Notes: generated from the sequence alone by a model not told the origin. A stretch of 64,000 nucleotides of DNA from Curtobacterium citreum (GCF_006715175.1 NZ_VFMQ01000001.1:3534001-3598000), one strand, 5' to 3'; positions 34,236 to 44,530 are shown, counted from the stretch's first letter. A program made the numbers and translations.

Positions 34236-34277
34236 GGACGGGAGGCACGTGGCGGGCTCGCCCCGTGCCTCCCGTCC
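34236..34277. repeat. GGACGGGAGGCACG palindrome
   Basis: GGACGGGAGGCACG (34236-34249) pairs perfectly with 34264-34277 around a 14-base loop that itself contains GGCGGGC/GCCC. It lies between the FUSC gene start and the rplQ terminator, a member of the dispersed palindrome family. Confidence 0.82.
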
Positions 34278-34301
34278 GCCCTGCTGTCACCCCCGGAACG
34301 C

Positions 34302-34339
34302 GAGGAAGCCCCCGCGACGTGCGTCGCGGGGGCTTCCTC
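34302..34339 (-). terminator. Terminator after rplQ
   Basis: A perfect 17-bp stem, GAGGAAGCCCCCGCGAC (34302-34318) with 34323-34339, and a 4-base loop. It lies 16 bases after the rplQ stop and ends the alpha operon. Confidence 0.9.
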
Positions 34340-34355
34340 GGTGTGGTGCGGTGCC

Positions 34356-34931
34356 CTACTTGGTGTCGTCAGCCTCGGCGTCGTCGCCCTTGGCGGCGGC
34401 GTCGTCCTCGACCTCGGCAGCAGCCTCGGTCTCGTTCTCGGTCTCGACCGGGGCCGACTCCTCGGTGGTCTCGGTCTCTTCGACCGGGGCCTCCTCGGCG
34501 GGGGTCTCGGCAGCGGCCGGCGCGGCAGCAGCCGGGGCGGCGTCGCGCTTGACCGGGGCGGGCTTGCCCGAGACCGGCTCGAGCACGAGCTCGATCGAGG
34601 CGAGCGGCGCGTTGTCACCCTTGCGGAAGCCGAGCTTCGTGATGCGGGTGTAGCCGCCCTGACGGTCCTCGACCTGCGGGGCGATCTCGGTGAACAGCGT
34701 GTGCACGACGGACTTGTCGCGCAGGATGCTGATCACGCGACGACGCGCGTGCAGGTCGCCACGCTTCGCGAACGTGATGAGACGCTCGGCGACGGGACGC
34801 AGGCGCTTGGCCTTCGTCTCGGTGGTCGTGATGCGACCGTGCGTGAACAGGGCGTTGGCGAGGTTGCTCAGCAGCAGGCGCTCGTGGGCGGGACCGCCAC
34901 CGAGGCGGGGGCCCTTGGTGGGCTTCGGCAT
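34356..34931 (-). CDS. rplQ: Ribosomal protein bL17 with long acidic tail
   Basis: A 191-residue 50S protein at the exit-tunnel side. [20 protein letters not shown] and the domain up to about residue 125 are standard bL17. The remaining 60 or so residues are a low-complexity acidic Ala/Glu/Thr tail ([20 protein letters not shown]), much longer than in most bacteria. It follows rpoA by 60 bases and is the last gene of the alpha operon. Confidence 0.97.
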   Translation of the reverse strand: MPKPTKGPRLGGGPAHERLLLSNLANALFTHGRITTTETKAKRLRPVAERLITFAKRGDLHARRRVISILRDKSVVHTLFTEIAPQVEDRQGGYTRITKLGFRKGDNAPLASIELVLEPVSGKPAPVKRDAAPAAAAPAAAETPAEEAPVEETETTEESAPVETENETEAAAEVEDDAAAKGDDAEADDTK

Positions 34932-34991
34932 GTCAGTTCTCCAGTGGTGAAAGTGGTGCGCGCGTCAGCGCGCGTGCGCGTTCGCGCGAGG

Positions 34992-35984
34992 TCAGTTGGA
35001 CTCGTCCTCGTCGTACCCGCTGTAGAAGTGGGCGCCGTCGAATCCGGGGACGGTGTCCTTGAGGGACAGGCCGAGCTCGGTGAGCTTGTCCTTGACCTCG
35101 TCCACCGACTTCTGACCGAAGTTGCGGATGTTCATGAGCTGCGTCTCCGACAGGGCGACGAGCTCGGACACCGTGTTGATGCCCTCCCGCTTGAGGCAGT
35201 TGTAGCTGCGGACCGACAGGTCGAGGTCCTCGATCGGGGTCTGCAGCTCGTTCGAGAGCACCGCGTCGACCGGCGCGGGGCCGATCTCGATGCCCTCGGC
35301 CGCCGTGTTCAGCTCGCGAGCGAGACCGAACAGCTCGACCAGCGTGCGGCCGGCCGACGCGATGGCGTCGCGCGGCGAGATCGCCGGCTTCGTCTCGACG
35401 TCGACGACCAGGCGGTCGAAGTCCGTGCGCTCACCGGCACGCGTCGCCTCGACGCGGTAGGTGACCTTGAGGACCGGCGAGTAGATCGAGTCGATCGGGA
35501 TCTGACCGGCCTCGCTGAACTCGGAACGGTTCTGCGTGGCCGACACGTAGCCACGGCCACGCTCGATCGTCAGCTCGAGCTCGAACCGCGCGGTGTCGTT
35601 CAGGGTCGCGATGACGAGGTCCGGGTTGTGGATCTCGACACCGGCCGGAGCGGAGATGTCCGCGGCGGTGACCTGACCGGCACCCTGCTTGCGCAGGTAC
35701 GCGGTGATCGGCTCGTCGTGCTCCGAGGAGACGACGAGGCTCTTGATGTTGAGGATGATCTCGGTGACGTCTTCCTTGACACCGGGCACGGTGCTGAACT
35801 CGTGGAGGACACCGTCGATGCGGATGCTGGTGACGGCCGCGCCGGGGATCGAGGAGAGGAGCGTGCGGCGCAGCGAGTTGCCGAGGGTGTAACCGAAGCC
35901 CGGCTCGAGCGGCTCGATGACGAAGCGCGAGCGGTACTCGGAGATCGACTCCTCGGTCAGGGTGGGGCGCTGTGCAATGAGCAC
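34992..35984 (-). CDS. rpoA: RNA polymerase alpha subunit
   Basis: A 330-residue alpha subunit. The N-terminal dimerisation domain has [28 protein letters not shown] and the C-terminal DNA- and activator-binding domain has [19 protein letters not shown] and [17 protein letters not shown]. The GTG start at 35984 gives normal length and has AAAGGAAT upstream. Several hairpins in the 206-base gap from rpsK suggest partial termination before this gene. Confidence 0.98.
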   Translation of the reverse strand: MLIAQRPTLTEESISEYRSRFVIEPLEPGFGYTLGNSLRRTLLSSIPGAAVTSIRIDGVLHEFSTVPGVKEDVTEIILNIKSLVVSSEHDEPITAYLRKQGAGQVTAADISAPAGVEIHNPDLVIATLNDTARFELELTIERGRGYVSATQNRSEFSEAGQIPIDSIYSPVLKVTYRVEATRAGERTDFDRLVVDVETKPAISPRDAIASAGRTLVELFGLARELNTAAEGIEIGPAPVDAVLSNELQTPIEDLDLSVRSYNCLKREGINTVSELVALSETQLMNIRNFGQKSVDEVKDKLTELGLSLKDTVPGFDGAHFYSGYDEDESN

Positions 35985-36132
35985 TGTGGGATTCCTTTCG
36001 GCGGAGTGTCCGCTATATGACACTCGGCGGTACGACGGGGCCGACCGGGCCCCGACGGGTCTGTTGAGTTGTGATCACGCGCACGGTCGGGCCGGGAGGG
36101 CCCGGCGTGTGCGATCGAACGACCAGGAATGG

Positions 36133-36178
36133 CCGGCCCCGCTCGCTCCCGTTGCGGGCACGAGCGGGGGACGGCCGG
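36133..36178 (-). terminator. Hairpin between rpsK and rpoA
   Basis: CCGGCCCCGCTCG (36133-36145) can pair with CGAGCGGGGGACGGCCGG (36161-36178) around a 15-base loop, 12 bases after the rpsK stop. Two further GC-rich inverted repeats follow at about 36033-36056 and 36098-36116. Termination or attenuation before rpoA is inferred. Confidence 0.65.
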
Positions 36179-36190
36179 TTGCTCCTCGCG

Positions 36191-36589
36191 TCAGACGCGG
36201 CGGCGCTTCGGCGGACGGCAGCCGTTGTGCGCCTGGGGGGTGACGTCGTTGATCGAGCCGACCTCGAGGCCAGCGGCCTGGAGCGAGCGGATCGCGGTCT
36301 CGCGACCCGAGCCCGGGCCCTTGACGAAGACGTCGACCTTCTTGACACCGTGCTCCTGCGCCTGACGGGCAGCGGACTCGGCGGCGAGCTGCGCCGCGAA
36401 CGGCGTCGACTTGCGCGAACCCTTGAAGCCCACGGCACCCGAGGACGCCCAGCTGAGGACGGCACCCGACGGGTCGGTGATGCTGACGATGGTGTTGTTG
36501 AACGTGCTCTTGATGTGGGCCTGGCCCACGGCGACGTTCTTCTTCTCCTTGCGACGCGGCTTGCGCGCGGCAGTCTTGGGGGTAGCCAT
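36191..36589 (-). CDS. rpsK: Ribosomal protein uS11
   Basis: A 132-residue platform protein of the 30S subunit. [39 protein letters not shown] and the C-terminal [18 protein letters not shown] are conserved. It follows rpsM by 9 bases in the alpha operon. Confidence 0.98.
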   Translation of the reverse strand: MATPKTAARKPRRKEKKNVAVGQAHIKSTFNNTIVSITDPSGAVLSWASSGAVGFKGSRKSTPFAAQLAAESAARQAQEHGVKKVDVFVKGPGSGRETAIRSLQAAGLEVGSINDVTPQAHNGCRPPKRRRV

Positions 36590-36598
36590 GATGATCTC

Positions 36599-36973
36599 CT
36601 ATCGGGCCTTCTTCTTGCCTGCCACGGTGCGCTTCGGTCCCTTGCGGGTACGCGCGTTGGTCTTGGTGCGCTGACCGCGCACCGGGAGACCACGACGGTG
36701 GCGGAGACCCTCGTAGCTACCGATCTCGACCTTGCGGCGGATGTCGGCGGCGACCTCGCGGCGGAGGTCACCCTCCACCTTGTAGTTGCCCTCGATGAAG
36801 TCACGGAGGGCGACGAGCTGGTCGTCGGTCAGGTCCTTGACGCGGATGTCACCGGAGATACCGGTCTCGGCGAGTGCCTGGACCGCGCGGGTACGGCCGA
36901 CGCCGTAGATGTACGTGAGTGCGATCTCCACGCGCTTCTCGCGCGGGATGTCGACGCCTGCTAGACGTGCCAT
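36599..36973 (-). CDS. rpsM: Ribosomal protein uS13
   Basis: A 124-residue 30S head protein contacting uL5 and P-site t[54 protein letters not shown] and the basic tail TVAGKKKAR are standard. A 139-base gap with an inverted repeat separates it from rpmJ, unusual spacing for this operon. Confidence 0.98.
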   Translation of the reverse strand: MARLAGVDIPREKRVEIALTYIYGVGRTRAVQALAETGISGDIRVKDLTDDQLVALRDFIEGNYKVEGDLRREVAADIRRKVEIGSYEGLRHRRGLPVRGQRTKTNARTRKGPKRTVAGKKKAR

Positions 36974-37007
36974 GTGCTGGCTGCTCCTGTTGTCGATGGA
37001 GGTGTGG

Positions 37008-37078
37008 CGCAGTACCGGTGCCCGGGCCTCCGCCCCGAGGTGTCCCCCGTGGCCGGAGCCGCGGGATCTGGTACTGCG
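37008..37078. promoter_or_regulatory. Inverted repeat in the rpmJ-rpsM gap
   Basis: CGCAGTACC (37008-37016) and GGTACTGCG (37070-37078) pair perfectly around 53 GC-rich bases that can fold internally. It may be an RNA processing, attenuation or r-protein feedback structure; no family is recognised. Confidence 0.45.
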
Positions 37079-37112
37079 TGTTCAGTGTTGAGTTGTGGGT
37101 CCTGCTGGGAGC

Positions 37113-37229
37113 TCAGCCCTGGCGCTGCTTGTGGCGCGGGTTGCTCTTGCAGATCACCATGACGCGGCCCTTCCGGCGGATCACTCGGCAGTGCTCGCAG
37201 ATGGGCTTGACGCTGGGGTTGACCTTCAT
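37113..37229 (-). CDS. rpmJ: Ribosomal protein bL36
   Basis: A 38-residue zinc-ribbon protein of the 50S subunit: [20 protein letters not shown] at the start, then [16 protein letters not shown]. The zinc ligands are Cys11, Cys14, Cys27 and His33, so this is the zinc-containing form rather than the zinc-free stress form. It lies between infA and rpsM in the normal order. Confidence 0.97.
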   Translation of the reverse strand: MKVNPSVKPICEHCRVIRRKGRVMVICKSNPRHKQRQG

Positions 37230-37299
37230 GGTTGTTTCCTCGTGCTCGCTGGCTTCGTGCCCGGCGGGTTCGCCGAGCCGTTCCTTTCCAGCTCGCGGA

Positions 37300-37521
37300 T
37301 CACTTGTAGCGGTAGACGATCCGGCCGCGGGTCAGGTCGTACGGGCTCAGCTCCACGATCACGCGGTCCTCGGGGAGGATGCGGATGTAGTGCTGGCGCA
37401 TCTTCCCGGAGATGTGCGCGAGGACCTTGTGTCCGTTGGTCAGCTCAACGCGGAACATCGCGTTGGGCAGAGCTTCGAGCACCGAGCCCTCGATCTCGAT
37501 GACGCCGTCTTTCTTGGCCAT
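37300..37521 (-). CDS. infA: Translation initiation factor IF-1
   Basis: A 73-residue OB-fold factor that occupies the ribosomal A site during initiation. [40 protein letters not shown] and RGRIVYRYK are diagnostic. It is the first gene of the infA-rpmJ-rpsM-rpsK-rpoA-rplQ unit and has its own promoter upstream. Confidence 0.98.
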   Translation of the reverse strand: MAKKDGVIEIEGSVLEALPNAMFRVELTNGHKVLAHISGKMRQHYIRILPEDRVIVELSPYDLTRGRIVYRYK

Positions 37522-37616
37522 AGCCTCACTGTCGCTTGGTTGGATGAACCGGTGTGATCCCCGAGCCGGTCTGCGGGTCGGGCGCCACGCCGCTGGGCAT
37601 GGCACACCAAAGATCA

Positions 37617-37645
37617 ACCTTATGTGATAGACCCGCGATTGCCAA
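37617..37645 (-). promoter_or_regulatory. Promoter of the infA-alpha operon
   Basis: On the minus strand, -35 TTGGCA (37640-37645), a 17-base spacer and -10 TAAGGT (37617-37622), leaving a leader of about 90 bases. The remaining gap to 37824 holds the upstream region of the divergent LytR/CpsA/Psr gene and no other gene. Confidence 0.65.
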
Positions 37646-37824
37646 GTGCAGCACGTCGGGCCCGCATGCACGGACCCCACGAGTGGGGCTTCCGCTGGCT
37701 CCCTGAGCGTTCCACAGTGGTTTGACGGTCCGCTCCGGGGTCCCCACGACGGTCCCGACCGTAGCCTGGCCGACGACCCGGTCGCGCGGCCGCTGCCGAC
37801 GCCGGACCACCGAACGGAGACCAC

Positions 37825-39081
37825 GTGCCGAACGCGCCCCGCCGCCCCCTCGCCAGCCACGGACGCCTGCCGCGCCGTCGCGGGTGGGCGACCGCTGCCA
37901 CCGTCGTCGCCTCGGCCCTGGCGGTGGTGCTCGTGAGCGGGACGAGCGTGGCGGCGATCGCGGGAGCGCAGCTCGCCACCGCGCCGCACACCGTGCAGCT
38001 GAGCAAGGACGACCAGAACACCGCGAAGGCCGCCGACATCACCGCGATCAAGGGCGGCGCGAACATCCTGCTCATCGGCAGCGACACCCGGATCGGGCAG
38101 TTCGACTCGGACGAGGACGTCGAGGGCGCCCGGAACGACGTCACGATCCTCGTCCACATCTCGCAGGACCACCAGCAGCTCACCGCCGTCAGCTTCCCGC
38201 GCGACCTGAAGGTGCCGATCCCGGCGTGCACGAACCCCCAGACCGGGACGACCTACCCCGCGGCGAGCAGTGAGCTCATCAACGAGTCGCTCGGTCACGG
38301 CGGCGTCTCGTGCGTGGTGGACACGGTGGAGAACCTGACCGGCCTGACCATCCCGTACGCCGGCCTCATCACGTTCGACGGCGTCATCGAGATGTCGAAC
38401 GCGCTCGGCGGCGTCGACGTCTGCGTCGCGAAGCCGATCGACGACACCTACACCGGGCTGCAGCTCTCCGCCGGCCAGCACACCCTCGCCGGCCAGGACG
38501 CGCTCGCGTTCCTCCGCAGCCGGCACGGTGTCGGCGACGGCAGTGACCTCGCCCGGATCAGTTCGCAGCAGGTCTTCCTGTCCGCGCTCCTGCGCAAGGT
38601 GACCTCGGACGGCACGCTCTCGAACCCGATCCTGCTCTACAAGCTCGCCGGGGCGGCCCTGTCGAACATGACCCTGTCCGACGGCCTCGCGCAGACACGC
38701 ACCCTCGTCGGCCTCGCCTCGACCCTTCGCGGCATGAGCACGTCGAACATGCTGTTCGTGCAGTACCCCGTCGTCGACGACCCGGCGGACACCGCGCACG
38801 TGCTCGTGTCGGAGGGGCCCGCCCACGCGCTCAACGTCGCGCTGCAGCAGGACCAGAAGACCTCGCTGACCGACTCGACCACGGGCCGCGCGTCCGCCGA
38901 GTCCCCCGACGCGGGCGGGACCCCGGCAGCCGGTTCGACGCCCACAGCGACCGGAGCACCGGCAACGGGCGGGACGTCGACGGGCGGGACCGCCGCGACC
39001 GCGACGCCGAGTGCGACGCCGCTGCCCTCGAGCATCACCGGGCAGAGCGCCTCCGAGCAGACCTGCTCCGTCGGCAACTGA
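37825..39081 (+). CDS. LytR/CpsA/Psr family wall glycopolymer transferase
   Basis: A 418-residue LCP protein. One transmembrane segment at about residues 20-45 anchors an extracellular domain with [25 protein letters not shown], the catalytic arginine motif [13 protein letters not shown], and [22 protein letters not shown] enzymes transfer lipid-linked glycopolymers (teichoic-acid-like or arabinogalactan-like) to peptidoglycan. A Thr/Gly/Ala-rich tail of about 70 residues follows. GTG start. It is inverted between map and infA, splitting an otherwise collinear ribosomal block. Confidence 0.92.
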   Translation: MPNAPRRPLASHGRLPRRRGWATAATVVASALAVVLVSGTSVAAIAGAQLATAPHTVQLSKDDQNTAKAADITAIKGGANILLIGSDTRIGQFDSDEDVEGARNDVTILVHISQDHQQLTAVSFPRDLKVPIPACTNPQTGTTYPAASSELINESLGHGGVSCVVDTVENLTGLTIPYAGLITFDGVIEMSNALGGVDVCVAKPIDDTYTGLQLSAGQHTLAGQDALAFLRSRHGVGDGSDLARISSQQVFLSALLRKVTSDGTLSNPILLYKLAGAALSNMTLSDGLAQTRTLVGLASTLRGMSTSNMLFVQYPVVDDPADTAHVLVSEGPAHALNVALQQDQKTSLTDSTTGRASAESPDAGGTPAAGSTPTATGAPATGGTSTGGTAATATPSATPLPSSITGQSASEQTCSVGN

Positions 39082-39332
39082 CCGCGCCGCGCCTGCGCCC
39101 GATGGCCGGGCGCTCGCGGCCGGGCCGGCGCACCCGAGTCTCGCGCTGGCGGACGTGACTCGCCTCCCGGAGCGCGAGTCGTGTCCGTCCGGCCGGCTCG
39201 CTCACCGCTCACCGCATACCGTCCACCGCGCCCGCGGACGCCGGAGCGGGCCGTGTGCGGACCGCAGCGGGCGCGCGTCGGGTGAGGCGTGCCTCCAGGC
39301 CGTCGCCGGACCGGAGTCGGCGGCGAGCCGCG

Positions 39333-40163
39333 CTACGGGACGGGGACCGGCGTCACGCCGAGCGGCTCGAGACCAGCCGCACCGCCGTCCGAGGCCGTCG
39401 TGACCCAGATGCCGTCCGTGTGCACCGCGACCGTGTGCTCCCAGTGCGCCGCGTCCGAGCCGTCGAGCGTACGGATCGTCCAGTCGTCGTCGTCCGTCGA
39501 GCTGTCGATCGTGCCGGCGGTGACCATCGGCTCGATCGCGACCACGAGCCCGGGCCGGACCGCCGGACCCGCGCCGCGGACCCGGTAGTTGAACACGGGC
39601 GGGTCCTCGTGCATGGACCGGCCGATGCCGTGCCCGGTGAAGTCCTCGATGATGCCCCAGGCGCCGGTCTCGTCGATGGCGTCCTCGATGACGGCGCCCA
39701 CCTCGTTGAGGTTCCGGGCGTGCGCGAGGGCCGCGATCCCGTGCCAGAGCGCACGCTCCGTCGTGTCGCAGAGCGTCTGCCGAGCCGCCGTGCGCGCCGC
39801 GTCGCCCCCGGGCACCACGAGCGTGAACGCGCTGTCGCCGTTCCACCCGTCGACTTCGGCGCCGGCGTCCACCGACACGATGTCGCCGGGCTGGACGACG
39901 CGCTCCCCCGGGATGCCGTGGACGACCTCGTCGTTGACCGAGACGCAGAGCGTGTGCCGGTACCCCGGCACGAGCTGGAAGTTCGGGACGCCGCCGCCGT
40001 CCCGGATGGTGCGCTCGGCGATCGCGTCGAGCTCACCGGTCGTGACGCCGGGACGGATCGCCGCACGGACGGCTGTCAGGGCCGCCTCGGTCAGCAGACC
40101 GGGGCGCACCATCGCCCGGAGCTCGTCCGGGGTCTTGTAGATCGACGGCTTGCGACGACGCAC
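39333..40163 (-). CDS. map: Methionine aminopeptidase, type I
   Basis: Removes the initiator methionine from nascent proteins. The 276-residue pita-bread enzyme shows GRVAAL-less type I layout with substrate loop VNDEVVHGIPG, metal ligands in DAGAEVDGWNGDSAF (two Asp), the GHGIGRSMHE histidine, AIEPMV and EHTVAVHTDG glutamates. No N-terminal zinc finger. GTG start. It follows adk by 23 bases, the usual secY-adk-map order. Confidence 0.96.
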   Translation of the reverse strand: MRRRKPSIYKTPDELRAMVRPGLLTEAALTAVRAAIRPGVTTGELDAIAERTIRDGGGVPNFQLVPGYRHTLCVSVNDEVVHGIPGERVVQPGDIVSVDAGAEVDGWNGDSAFTLVVPGGDAARTAARQTLCDTTERALWHGIAALAHARNLNEVGAVIEDAIDETGAWGIIEDFTGHGIGRSMHEDPPVFNYRVRGAGPAVRPGLVVAIEPMVTAGTIDSSTDDDDWTIRTLDGSDAAHWEHTVAVHTDGIWVTTASDGGAAGLEPLGVTPVPVP

Positions 40164-40186
40164 GAGGGTGGTCAGACGCCCGCGGG

Positions 40187-40777
40187 TCAGACGCCGGCGC
40201 CGAGGCCGCGCGAGACGAGCGCGGACTGGATGCGGTCGCCGACCTCGTCGATGCCACCGAGGCCGTCCACCTCGACCACGAGACCGCGGTCGGCGTAGGT
40301 CGCCACGATCGGGGCGGTCTCGTTCGTGTAGACCTCCTGCCGACGGCGGATGGTCTCCTCGTTGTCGTCGCTGCGGCCCTGGTCCTCGGCGCGCTTGAGC
40401 AGCCGGCCCACGAGCTCGTCCTGGTCCGCGACGAGCTGCACGACCGCGTCGATCCCCGTGCCCTGCTCGGCGAGCAGCGCGTCGAGGTAGGCGACCTGGC
40501 CCACGGTACGGGGGTACCCGTCGAGCAGGAATCCCTGCTCGGCGTCCGGCTCCGACAGGCGCGACTTCACGAGCTCGTTGGTCAGCTCGTCCGGGACGTA
40601 GTTGCCCGCGTCCATGATCGCCTTCGCCTGCACACCCAGCGGCGTGCCCTCGGAGACGTTCTTGCGGAAGATGTCACCCGTCGAGATCGCGGGGATGCCG
40701 AACGACTCGGCGATGCGACCGGCCTGGGTGCCCTTCCCCGCTCCGGGAGGTCCGACGATGATGAGGCGTGCGCTCAA
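40187..40777 (-). CDS. adk: Adenylate kinase
   Basis: Interconverts ATP plus AMP and two ADP. The 196-residue enzyme has P-loop [10 protein letters not shown], the AMP site [22 protein letters not shown] and a short lid without zinc cysteines ([18 protein letters not shown]), as in other actinobacteria. The start appears to be TTG, in a TTGA overlap with the secY stop and with no clear ribosome-binding site, so it depends on coupling to secY. Confidence 0.96.
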   Translation of the reverse strand: MSARLIIVGPPGAGKGTQAGRIAESFGIPAISTGDIFRKNVSEGTPLGVQAKAIMDAGNYVPDELTNELVKSRLSEPDAEQGFLLDGYPRTVGQVAYLDALLAEQGTGIDAVVQLVADQDELVGRLLKRAEDQGRSDDNEETIRRRQEVYTNETAPIVATYADRGLVVEVDGLGGIDEVGDRIQSALVSRGLGAGV

Positions 40778-42096
40778 CGGAGAAGCCCTTCGTAGTGACG
40801 TTGCTGCAGCTGCGAGTCGATCTGCTTCACGGTCTCGAGACCGACACCCACGATGATGAGGATGCTCGCGCCGCCGAACGGGAAGTTCTGGTTTGCGCCG
40901 AACAGCGCCAGTGCTGCCAGCGGGATGAGCGCGATGAGACCGAGGTAGAGCGAGCCGGGCAACGTCACCCGGGTCAGGACGAAGTCGAGGTACTCGGCCG
41001 TCGGACGGCCGGCCCGGATGCCCGGGATGAAGCCGCCGTACTTCTTCATGTTGTCGGCGACCTCTTCGGGGTTGAAGGTGATCGCGACGTAGAAGTACGT
41101 GAAGCCGACGATGAGCAGGAAGTACAGGACCATGTAGAACCAGTTGTCACCCGAGGTCAGGTTGTTCTGGATCCAGGTCACCCAGGCCGCCGGCTCGGAG
41201 CCGTCGGAGGGCTGGTTGAACTGCGCGACCAGGGCCGGCAGGTACAGGAGCGACGATGCGAAGATGACGGGCACGACGCCGGCCATGTTCACCTTGATGG
41301 GGATGTAGGTGTTGTTGCCGCCGTAGGTGCGTCGACCGACCATGCGCTTGGCGTACTGGACGGGGATGCGCCGCTGCGACTGCTCGACGAACACGACGGC
41401 CATCATGATGACCAGCCCGACGAGGATGACGAACAGGAACAGCTCGAACGACTGCGACTGCTCGATCGCCCAGAGGGCCGACGGGAACTGCGCCGCGATG
41501 GACGTGAAGATGAGGAGCGACATGCCGTTGCCGATGCCGCGCTCGGTGACGAGCTCGCCCATCCACATGATGAGGCCGGTACCGGCGGTCAGCGTGACGA
41601 CCATGAGCATGATCGCGTACCAGCTGTCGTTCGAGATGATCGACGAGCAGGAGGCCGAGGCGTTCGTGCCGAACAGGGCACCCGAGCGGGCGACCGTGAT
41701 GAGCGTCGTGGACTGCAGCACGCCGAGCGCGATCGTGAGGTAGCGCGTGTACTGCGTCAGCTTCGCCTGGCCGGACTGACCCTCCTTGTAGAGGGCGTCG
41801 AAGTGCGGGATCACGACGCGCAGCAGCTGCACGATGATCGACGACGTGATGTACGGCATGATGCCGAGCGCGAAGACCGAGAGCTTCAGCAGCGCGCCAC
41901 CGGAGAACAGGTTGATCAGGTCGTAGAGCCCGCCGGAGGACGAGGCGCTCGCGAGGCAGCTCTGCACCGAGGCGTAGTCGACGAACGGTGCGGGGATGTA
42001 CGACCCCAGGCGGAACAGCGCGATGATCGCGAGGGTGAAGCCGATCTTCTTGCGAAGATCTGGGGTGCGCATGATGCGCGCGACCGCTCTGAACAC
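40774..42096 (-). CDS. secY: Protein translocase subunit SecY
   Basis: A 440-residue, ten-helix channel of the Sec translocon. [20 protein letters not shown], the plug region, [30 protein letters not shown], and the ribosome-binding loops [15 protein letters not shown] and [19 protein letters not shown] are conserved. The start is GTG. A strong terminator lies between rplO and this gene, so secY-adk-map probably has its own promoter in the 107-base structured gap, where TTGACA occurs on the minus strand without an obvious -10 partner. Confidence 0.97.
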   Translation of the reverse strand: MFRAVARIMRTPDLRKKIGFTLAIIALFRLGSYIPAPFVDYASVQSCLASASSSGGLYDLINLFSGGALLKLSVFALGIMPYITSSIIVQLLRVVIPHFDALYKEGQSGQAKLTQYTRYLTIALGVLQSTTLITVARSGALFGTNASASCSSIISNDSWYAIMLMVVTLTAGTGLIMWMGELVTERGIGNGMSLLIFTSIAAQFPSALWAIEQSQSFELFLFVILVGLVIMMAVVFVEQSQRRIPVQYAKRMVGRRTYGGNNTYIPIKVNMAGVVPVIFASSLLYLPALVAQFNQPSDGSEPAAWVTWIQNNLTSGDNWFYMVLYFLLIVGFTYFYVAITFNPEEVADNMKKYGGFIPGIRAGRPTAEYLDFVLTRVTLPGSLYLGLIALIPLAALALFGANQNFPFGGASILIIVGVGLETVKQIDSQLQQRHYEGLLR

Positions 42097-42203
42097 GAGG
42101 ACTCCGAACTTCTGGGACCGCACGGCCCGAGCGGGCTCGTCACGGTGCGGTCGGCAGCGCCGACCCGGCCGTCGGACGACGGCCACTGTCAAGGAAACCG
42201 TAA

Positions 42204-42235
42204 CGGCGGCCCGTGCGCAAACGCACGGGCCGCCG
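42204..42235 (-). terminator. Terminator between rplO and secY
   Basis: A perfect 14-bp stem, CGGCGGCCCGTGCG (42204-42217) with 42222-42235, and a CAAA loop; T-containing sequence follows on the minus strand (TTACGGTTTCCTT). It lies 7 bases after the rplO stop. Confidence 0.85.
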
Positions 42236-42242
42236 ACGGGGG

Positions 42243-42707
42243 TTACTGGGAGACGGTGCCGCCAGCAGCCACGATCTTCTCGGCGGCGGACGCCGAGACC
42301 TTGTCGACCGAGACCGTGAGCTTCACGCTGATGTCACCCTGACCGAGAACCTTGACCTTCTCGTTCTTGCGGACGGCGCCCTTGGCGACCAGGTCCGCGA
42401 CGGTGACGTCGCCACCGTTGGGGTAGAGCTCCGCGATCTTGTCCAGGTTCACGACCTGGTACTCGACGCGGAACGGGTTCTTGAACCCGCGGAGCTTCGG
42501 GGTGCGCATGTGCAGCGGCATCTGCCCGCCCTCGAAGCCGACCTTGACCTGGTAGCGGGCCTTCTGACCCTTGGTGCCACGGCCGGCGGTCTTGCCCTTC
42601 GAGCCCTCACCGCGACCCACACGGGTGCGGTCCTTCTTGGCGCCCGCAGCGGGGCGGAGGTGGTGCAGCTTCAGCACCTGCACGCGCTCGTTCTTCTCGT
42701 CGCTCAT
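42243..42707 (-). CDS. rplO: Ribosomal protein uL15
   Basis: A 154-residue 50S assembly protein. [40 protein letters not shown] and [18 protein letters not shown] are conserved, with the C-terminal domain ending [12 protein letters not shown]. The ATG overlaps the rpmD stop by four bases. A terminator directly after the stop makes this the last gene of the spc unit. Confidence 0.97.
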   Translation of the reverse strand: MSDEKNERVQVLKLHHLRPAAGAKKDRTRVGRGEGSKGKTAGRGTKGQKARYQVKVGFEGGQMPLHMRTPKLRGFKNPFRVEYQVVNLDKIAELYPNGGDVTVADLVAKGAVRKNEKVKVLGQGDISVKLTVSVDKVSASAAEKIVAAGGTVSQ

Positions 42708-42889
42708 GCGTCGACCTCCTCGACCTTCACGAGGTGCGCCACCGTCGCGATGTACCCGCGGTTCTGGGCGTTGTCCTCACGCAGGACCGTACGGCCGATG
42801 CGCTTGAGGCCCAGGCTGCGCAGGGTGTCGCGCTGGTACTGCTTCTCGCTGATAACGGACTTCGTCTGCGTGATCTTCAGCATCGCCAT
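42704..42889 (-). CDS. rpmD: Ribosomal protein uL30
   Basis: A 61-residue 50S protein: [20 protein letters not shown], then [18 protein letters not shown] and a C-terminal [12 protein letters not shown]. The ATG shares one base with the rpsE stop (TGATG) and the stop overlaps rplO (ATGA), so the three are tightly coupled. Confidence 0.97.
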   Translation of the reverse strand: MAMLKITQTKSVISEKQYQRDTLRSLGLKRIGRTVLREDNAQNRGYIATVAHLVKVEEVDA

Positions 42890-43623
42890 CACGCACCTGC
42901 CTTCTCGGTCGCGGCACGCAGGGCCGCGGCCTCGGCGTGGAGCAGACGAGCCGGGACGACCCGGTCGACGTCGAGGCCACGACGGCTCGCGACGGCGCGG
43001 GGCTCCTCGAGCTGCTGCAGCGCCTCGACGGTCGCGTGCACGATGTTGATGGTGTTCGACGAACCGAGCGACTTGCTCAGGACGTCGTGGATGCCGGCGC
43101 ACTCGAGCACGGCGCGGACCGGACCACCGGCGATGACACCGGTACCGGCAGCGGCCGGACGCAGCAGGACGACACCGGCAGCGGCCTCACCCTGCACCGG
43201 GTGCGGGATGGTGTTGCCGACGCGGGGGACGCGGAAGAAGTTCTTCTTCGCCTCCTCGACGCCCTTCGAGATCGCGGTCGGGACTTCCTTCGCCTTGCCG
43301 TAGCCGACACCGACGAGGCCGTTGCCGTCACCGACGACGACGAGCGCCGTGAAGCTGAAGCGACGACCACCCTTGACGACCTTCGAGACGCGGTTGATGG
43401 TCACCACGCGCTCGAGGAACTGGCTGTCGCCACCGCGGTTGTTGCGGTCACGACCCTGCTGACGGTCACGCCCGCCGCCACGACGGCCGCGCTGGTCGGC
43501 GTTGTCGCGGTTGTTGGACGCGGAGCCCGCGGCGGTCTCGACCGGACGCTCGGCGACCGCAGCAGCGTCGGCTGCCGGGGCCTTGGTCTCGGCCGCTTCG
43601 TTGTTGTTCGCGATGTCGCTCAC
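42889..43623 (-). CDS. rpsE: Ribosomal protein uS5 with extended N-terminus
   Basis: A 244-residue 30S protein important for decoding fidelity. The conserved part begins near residue 70 ([20 protein letters not shown]), with [20 protein letters not shown] and the [20 protein letters not shown] loop. The first 68 residues are a disordered Ala/Asn/Arg/Gly-rich extension ([20 protein letters not shown]) absent in E. coli. The start is GTG in a GTGA overlap with rplR. Confidence 0.97.
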   Translation of the reverse strand: MSDIANNNEAAETKAPAADAAAVAERPVETAAGSASNNRDNADQRGRRGGGRDRQQGRDRNNRGGDSQFLERVVTINRVSKVVKGGRRFSFTALVVVGDGNGLVGVGYGKAKEVPTAISKGVEEAKKNFFRVPRVGNTIPHPVQGEAAAGVVLLRPAAAGTGVIAGGPVRAVLECAGIHDVLSKSLGSSNTINIVHATVEALQQLEEPRAVASRRGLDVDRVVPARLLHAEAAALRAATEKAGA

Positions 43624-43991
43624 AGGTTCAGCCCTCCTTCACGGGCACCATCGGCGATCGCGGCAACGCGACCGGCGTACTTGCTACCACCGCGGTCGAA
43701 GACCACGGCCTCGACGCCGGCGGCCTTCGCGCGCTCGGCGAGGAGCTCGCCGACGCGACGGGCCTTGGCCGTCTTGTCGCCGTCGAACGAACGGAGGTCG
43801 GCCTCCATCGTCGAGGCGCTGGCCAGCGTGTGGCCCTGCGCGTCGTCGATGACCTGGACGAACACGTGACGCGACGACCGGAAGACAGCGAGACGCGGAC
43901 GCGACTCGGTGCCGGTGATCTTCTTGCGGAGACGGTTGTGACGGCGCGCCTTGGCGGCCGACTTGCTCTTTCCTCGGATACCGAGAGCCAT
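43620..43991 (-). CDS. rplR: Ribosomal protein uL18
   Basis: A 123-residue 5S rRNA-binding protein. [34 protein letters not shown] and [20 protein letters not shown] are conserved. ATG at 43991 is chosen because AGGTAAG lies ten bases upstream; an in-frame GTG at 43997 overlaps the rplF stop but is too close to that site. Confidence 0.96.
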   Translation of the reverse strand: MALGIRGKSKSAAKARRHNRLRKKITGTESRPRLAVFRSSRHVFVQVIDDAQGHTLASASTMEADLRSFDGDKTAKARRVGELLAERAKAAGVEAVVFDRGGSKYAGRVAAIADGAREGGLNL

Positions 43992-43993
43992 GA

Positions 43994-44530
43994 TCACTTA
44001 CCTGACTTTCCGGCCTTGCGGCGCACGATCTCGCCGGCGTAGCGGACACCCTTGCCCTTGTAGGGCTCGGGCTTGCGCAGCTTGCGGATGTTGGCAGCCA
44101 CCTCGCCGACGGCCTGCTTGTCGATGCCCGACACGGTGAGCTTGTTGTTGCCCTCGACGGCGAAGCTGATGCCCGCCGGCGGCTCGACCGTGATGGGGTG
44201 GGAGTAGCCGAGCGCGAACTCGACGTTGCTGCCCTTGGCCTGCACGCGGTAACCGGTGCCGACGACCTCGAGGCCCTTGGAGTAGCCCTGGGTCACGCCG
44301 AGGATGTTGTTCGCGATGAGCGTGCGGGTCAGGCCGTGCAGGGCACGGGACTCACGCTCGTCGTCCGGGCGGGTGACGAGGACCTGGTTCTCCTCGACCT
44401 TGGCCTGGATGGGCTCGGCAACGGTGAGCGCGAGCTCACCCTTGGGGCCCTTGACCGCCACGGTCTGGCCGTCGATGGAGACGGTGACGCCGGCGGGGAT
44501 GTCGATGGGGAGACGTCCGATTCGAGACAT
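43994..44530 (-). CDS. rplF: Ribosomal protein uL6
   Basis: A 178-residue 50S protein near the factor-binding site. [20 protein letters not shown] opens, followed by [32 protein letters not shown] and the C-terminal [20 protein letters not shown]. It follows rpsH by 6 bases. Confidence 0.98.
   Translation of the reverse strand: MSRIGRLPIDIPAGVTVSIDGQTVAVKGPKGELALTVAEPIQAKVEENQVLVTRPDDERESRALHGLTRTLIANNILGVTQGYSKGLEVVGTGYRVQAKGSNVEFALGYSHPITVEPPAGISFAVEGNNKLTVSGIDKQAVGEVAANIRKLRKPEPYKGKGVRYAGEIVRRKAGKSGK

Noticed and set aside
43992..43997. GTG start of rplR overlapping the rplF stop
   Set aside because: The ribosome-binding site is too close; the ATG six bases later has ideal spacing and matches the family start.
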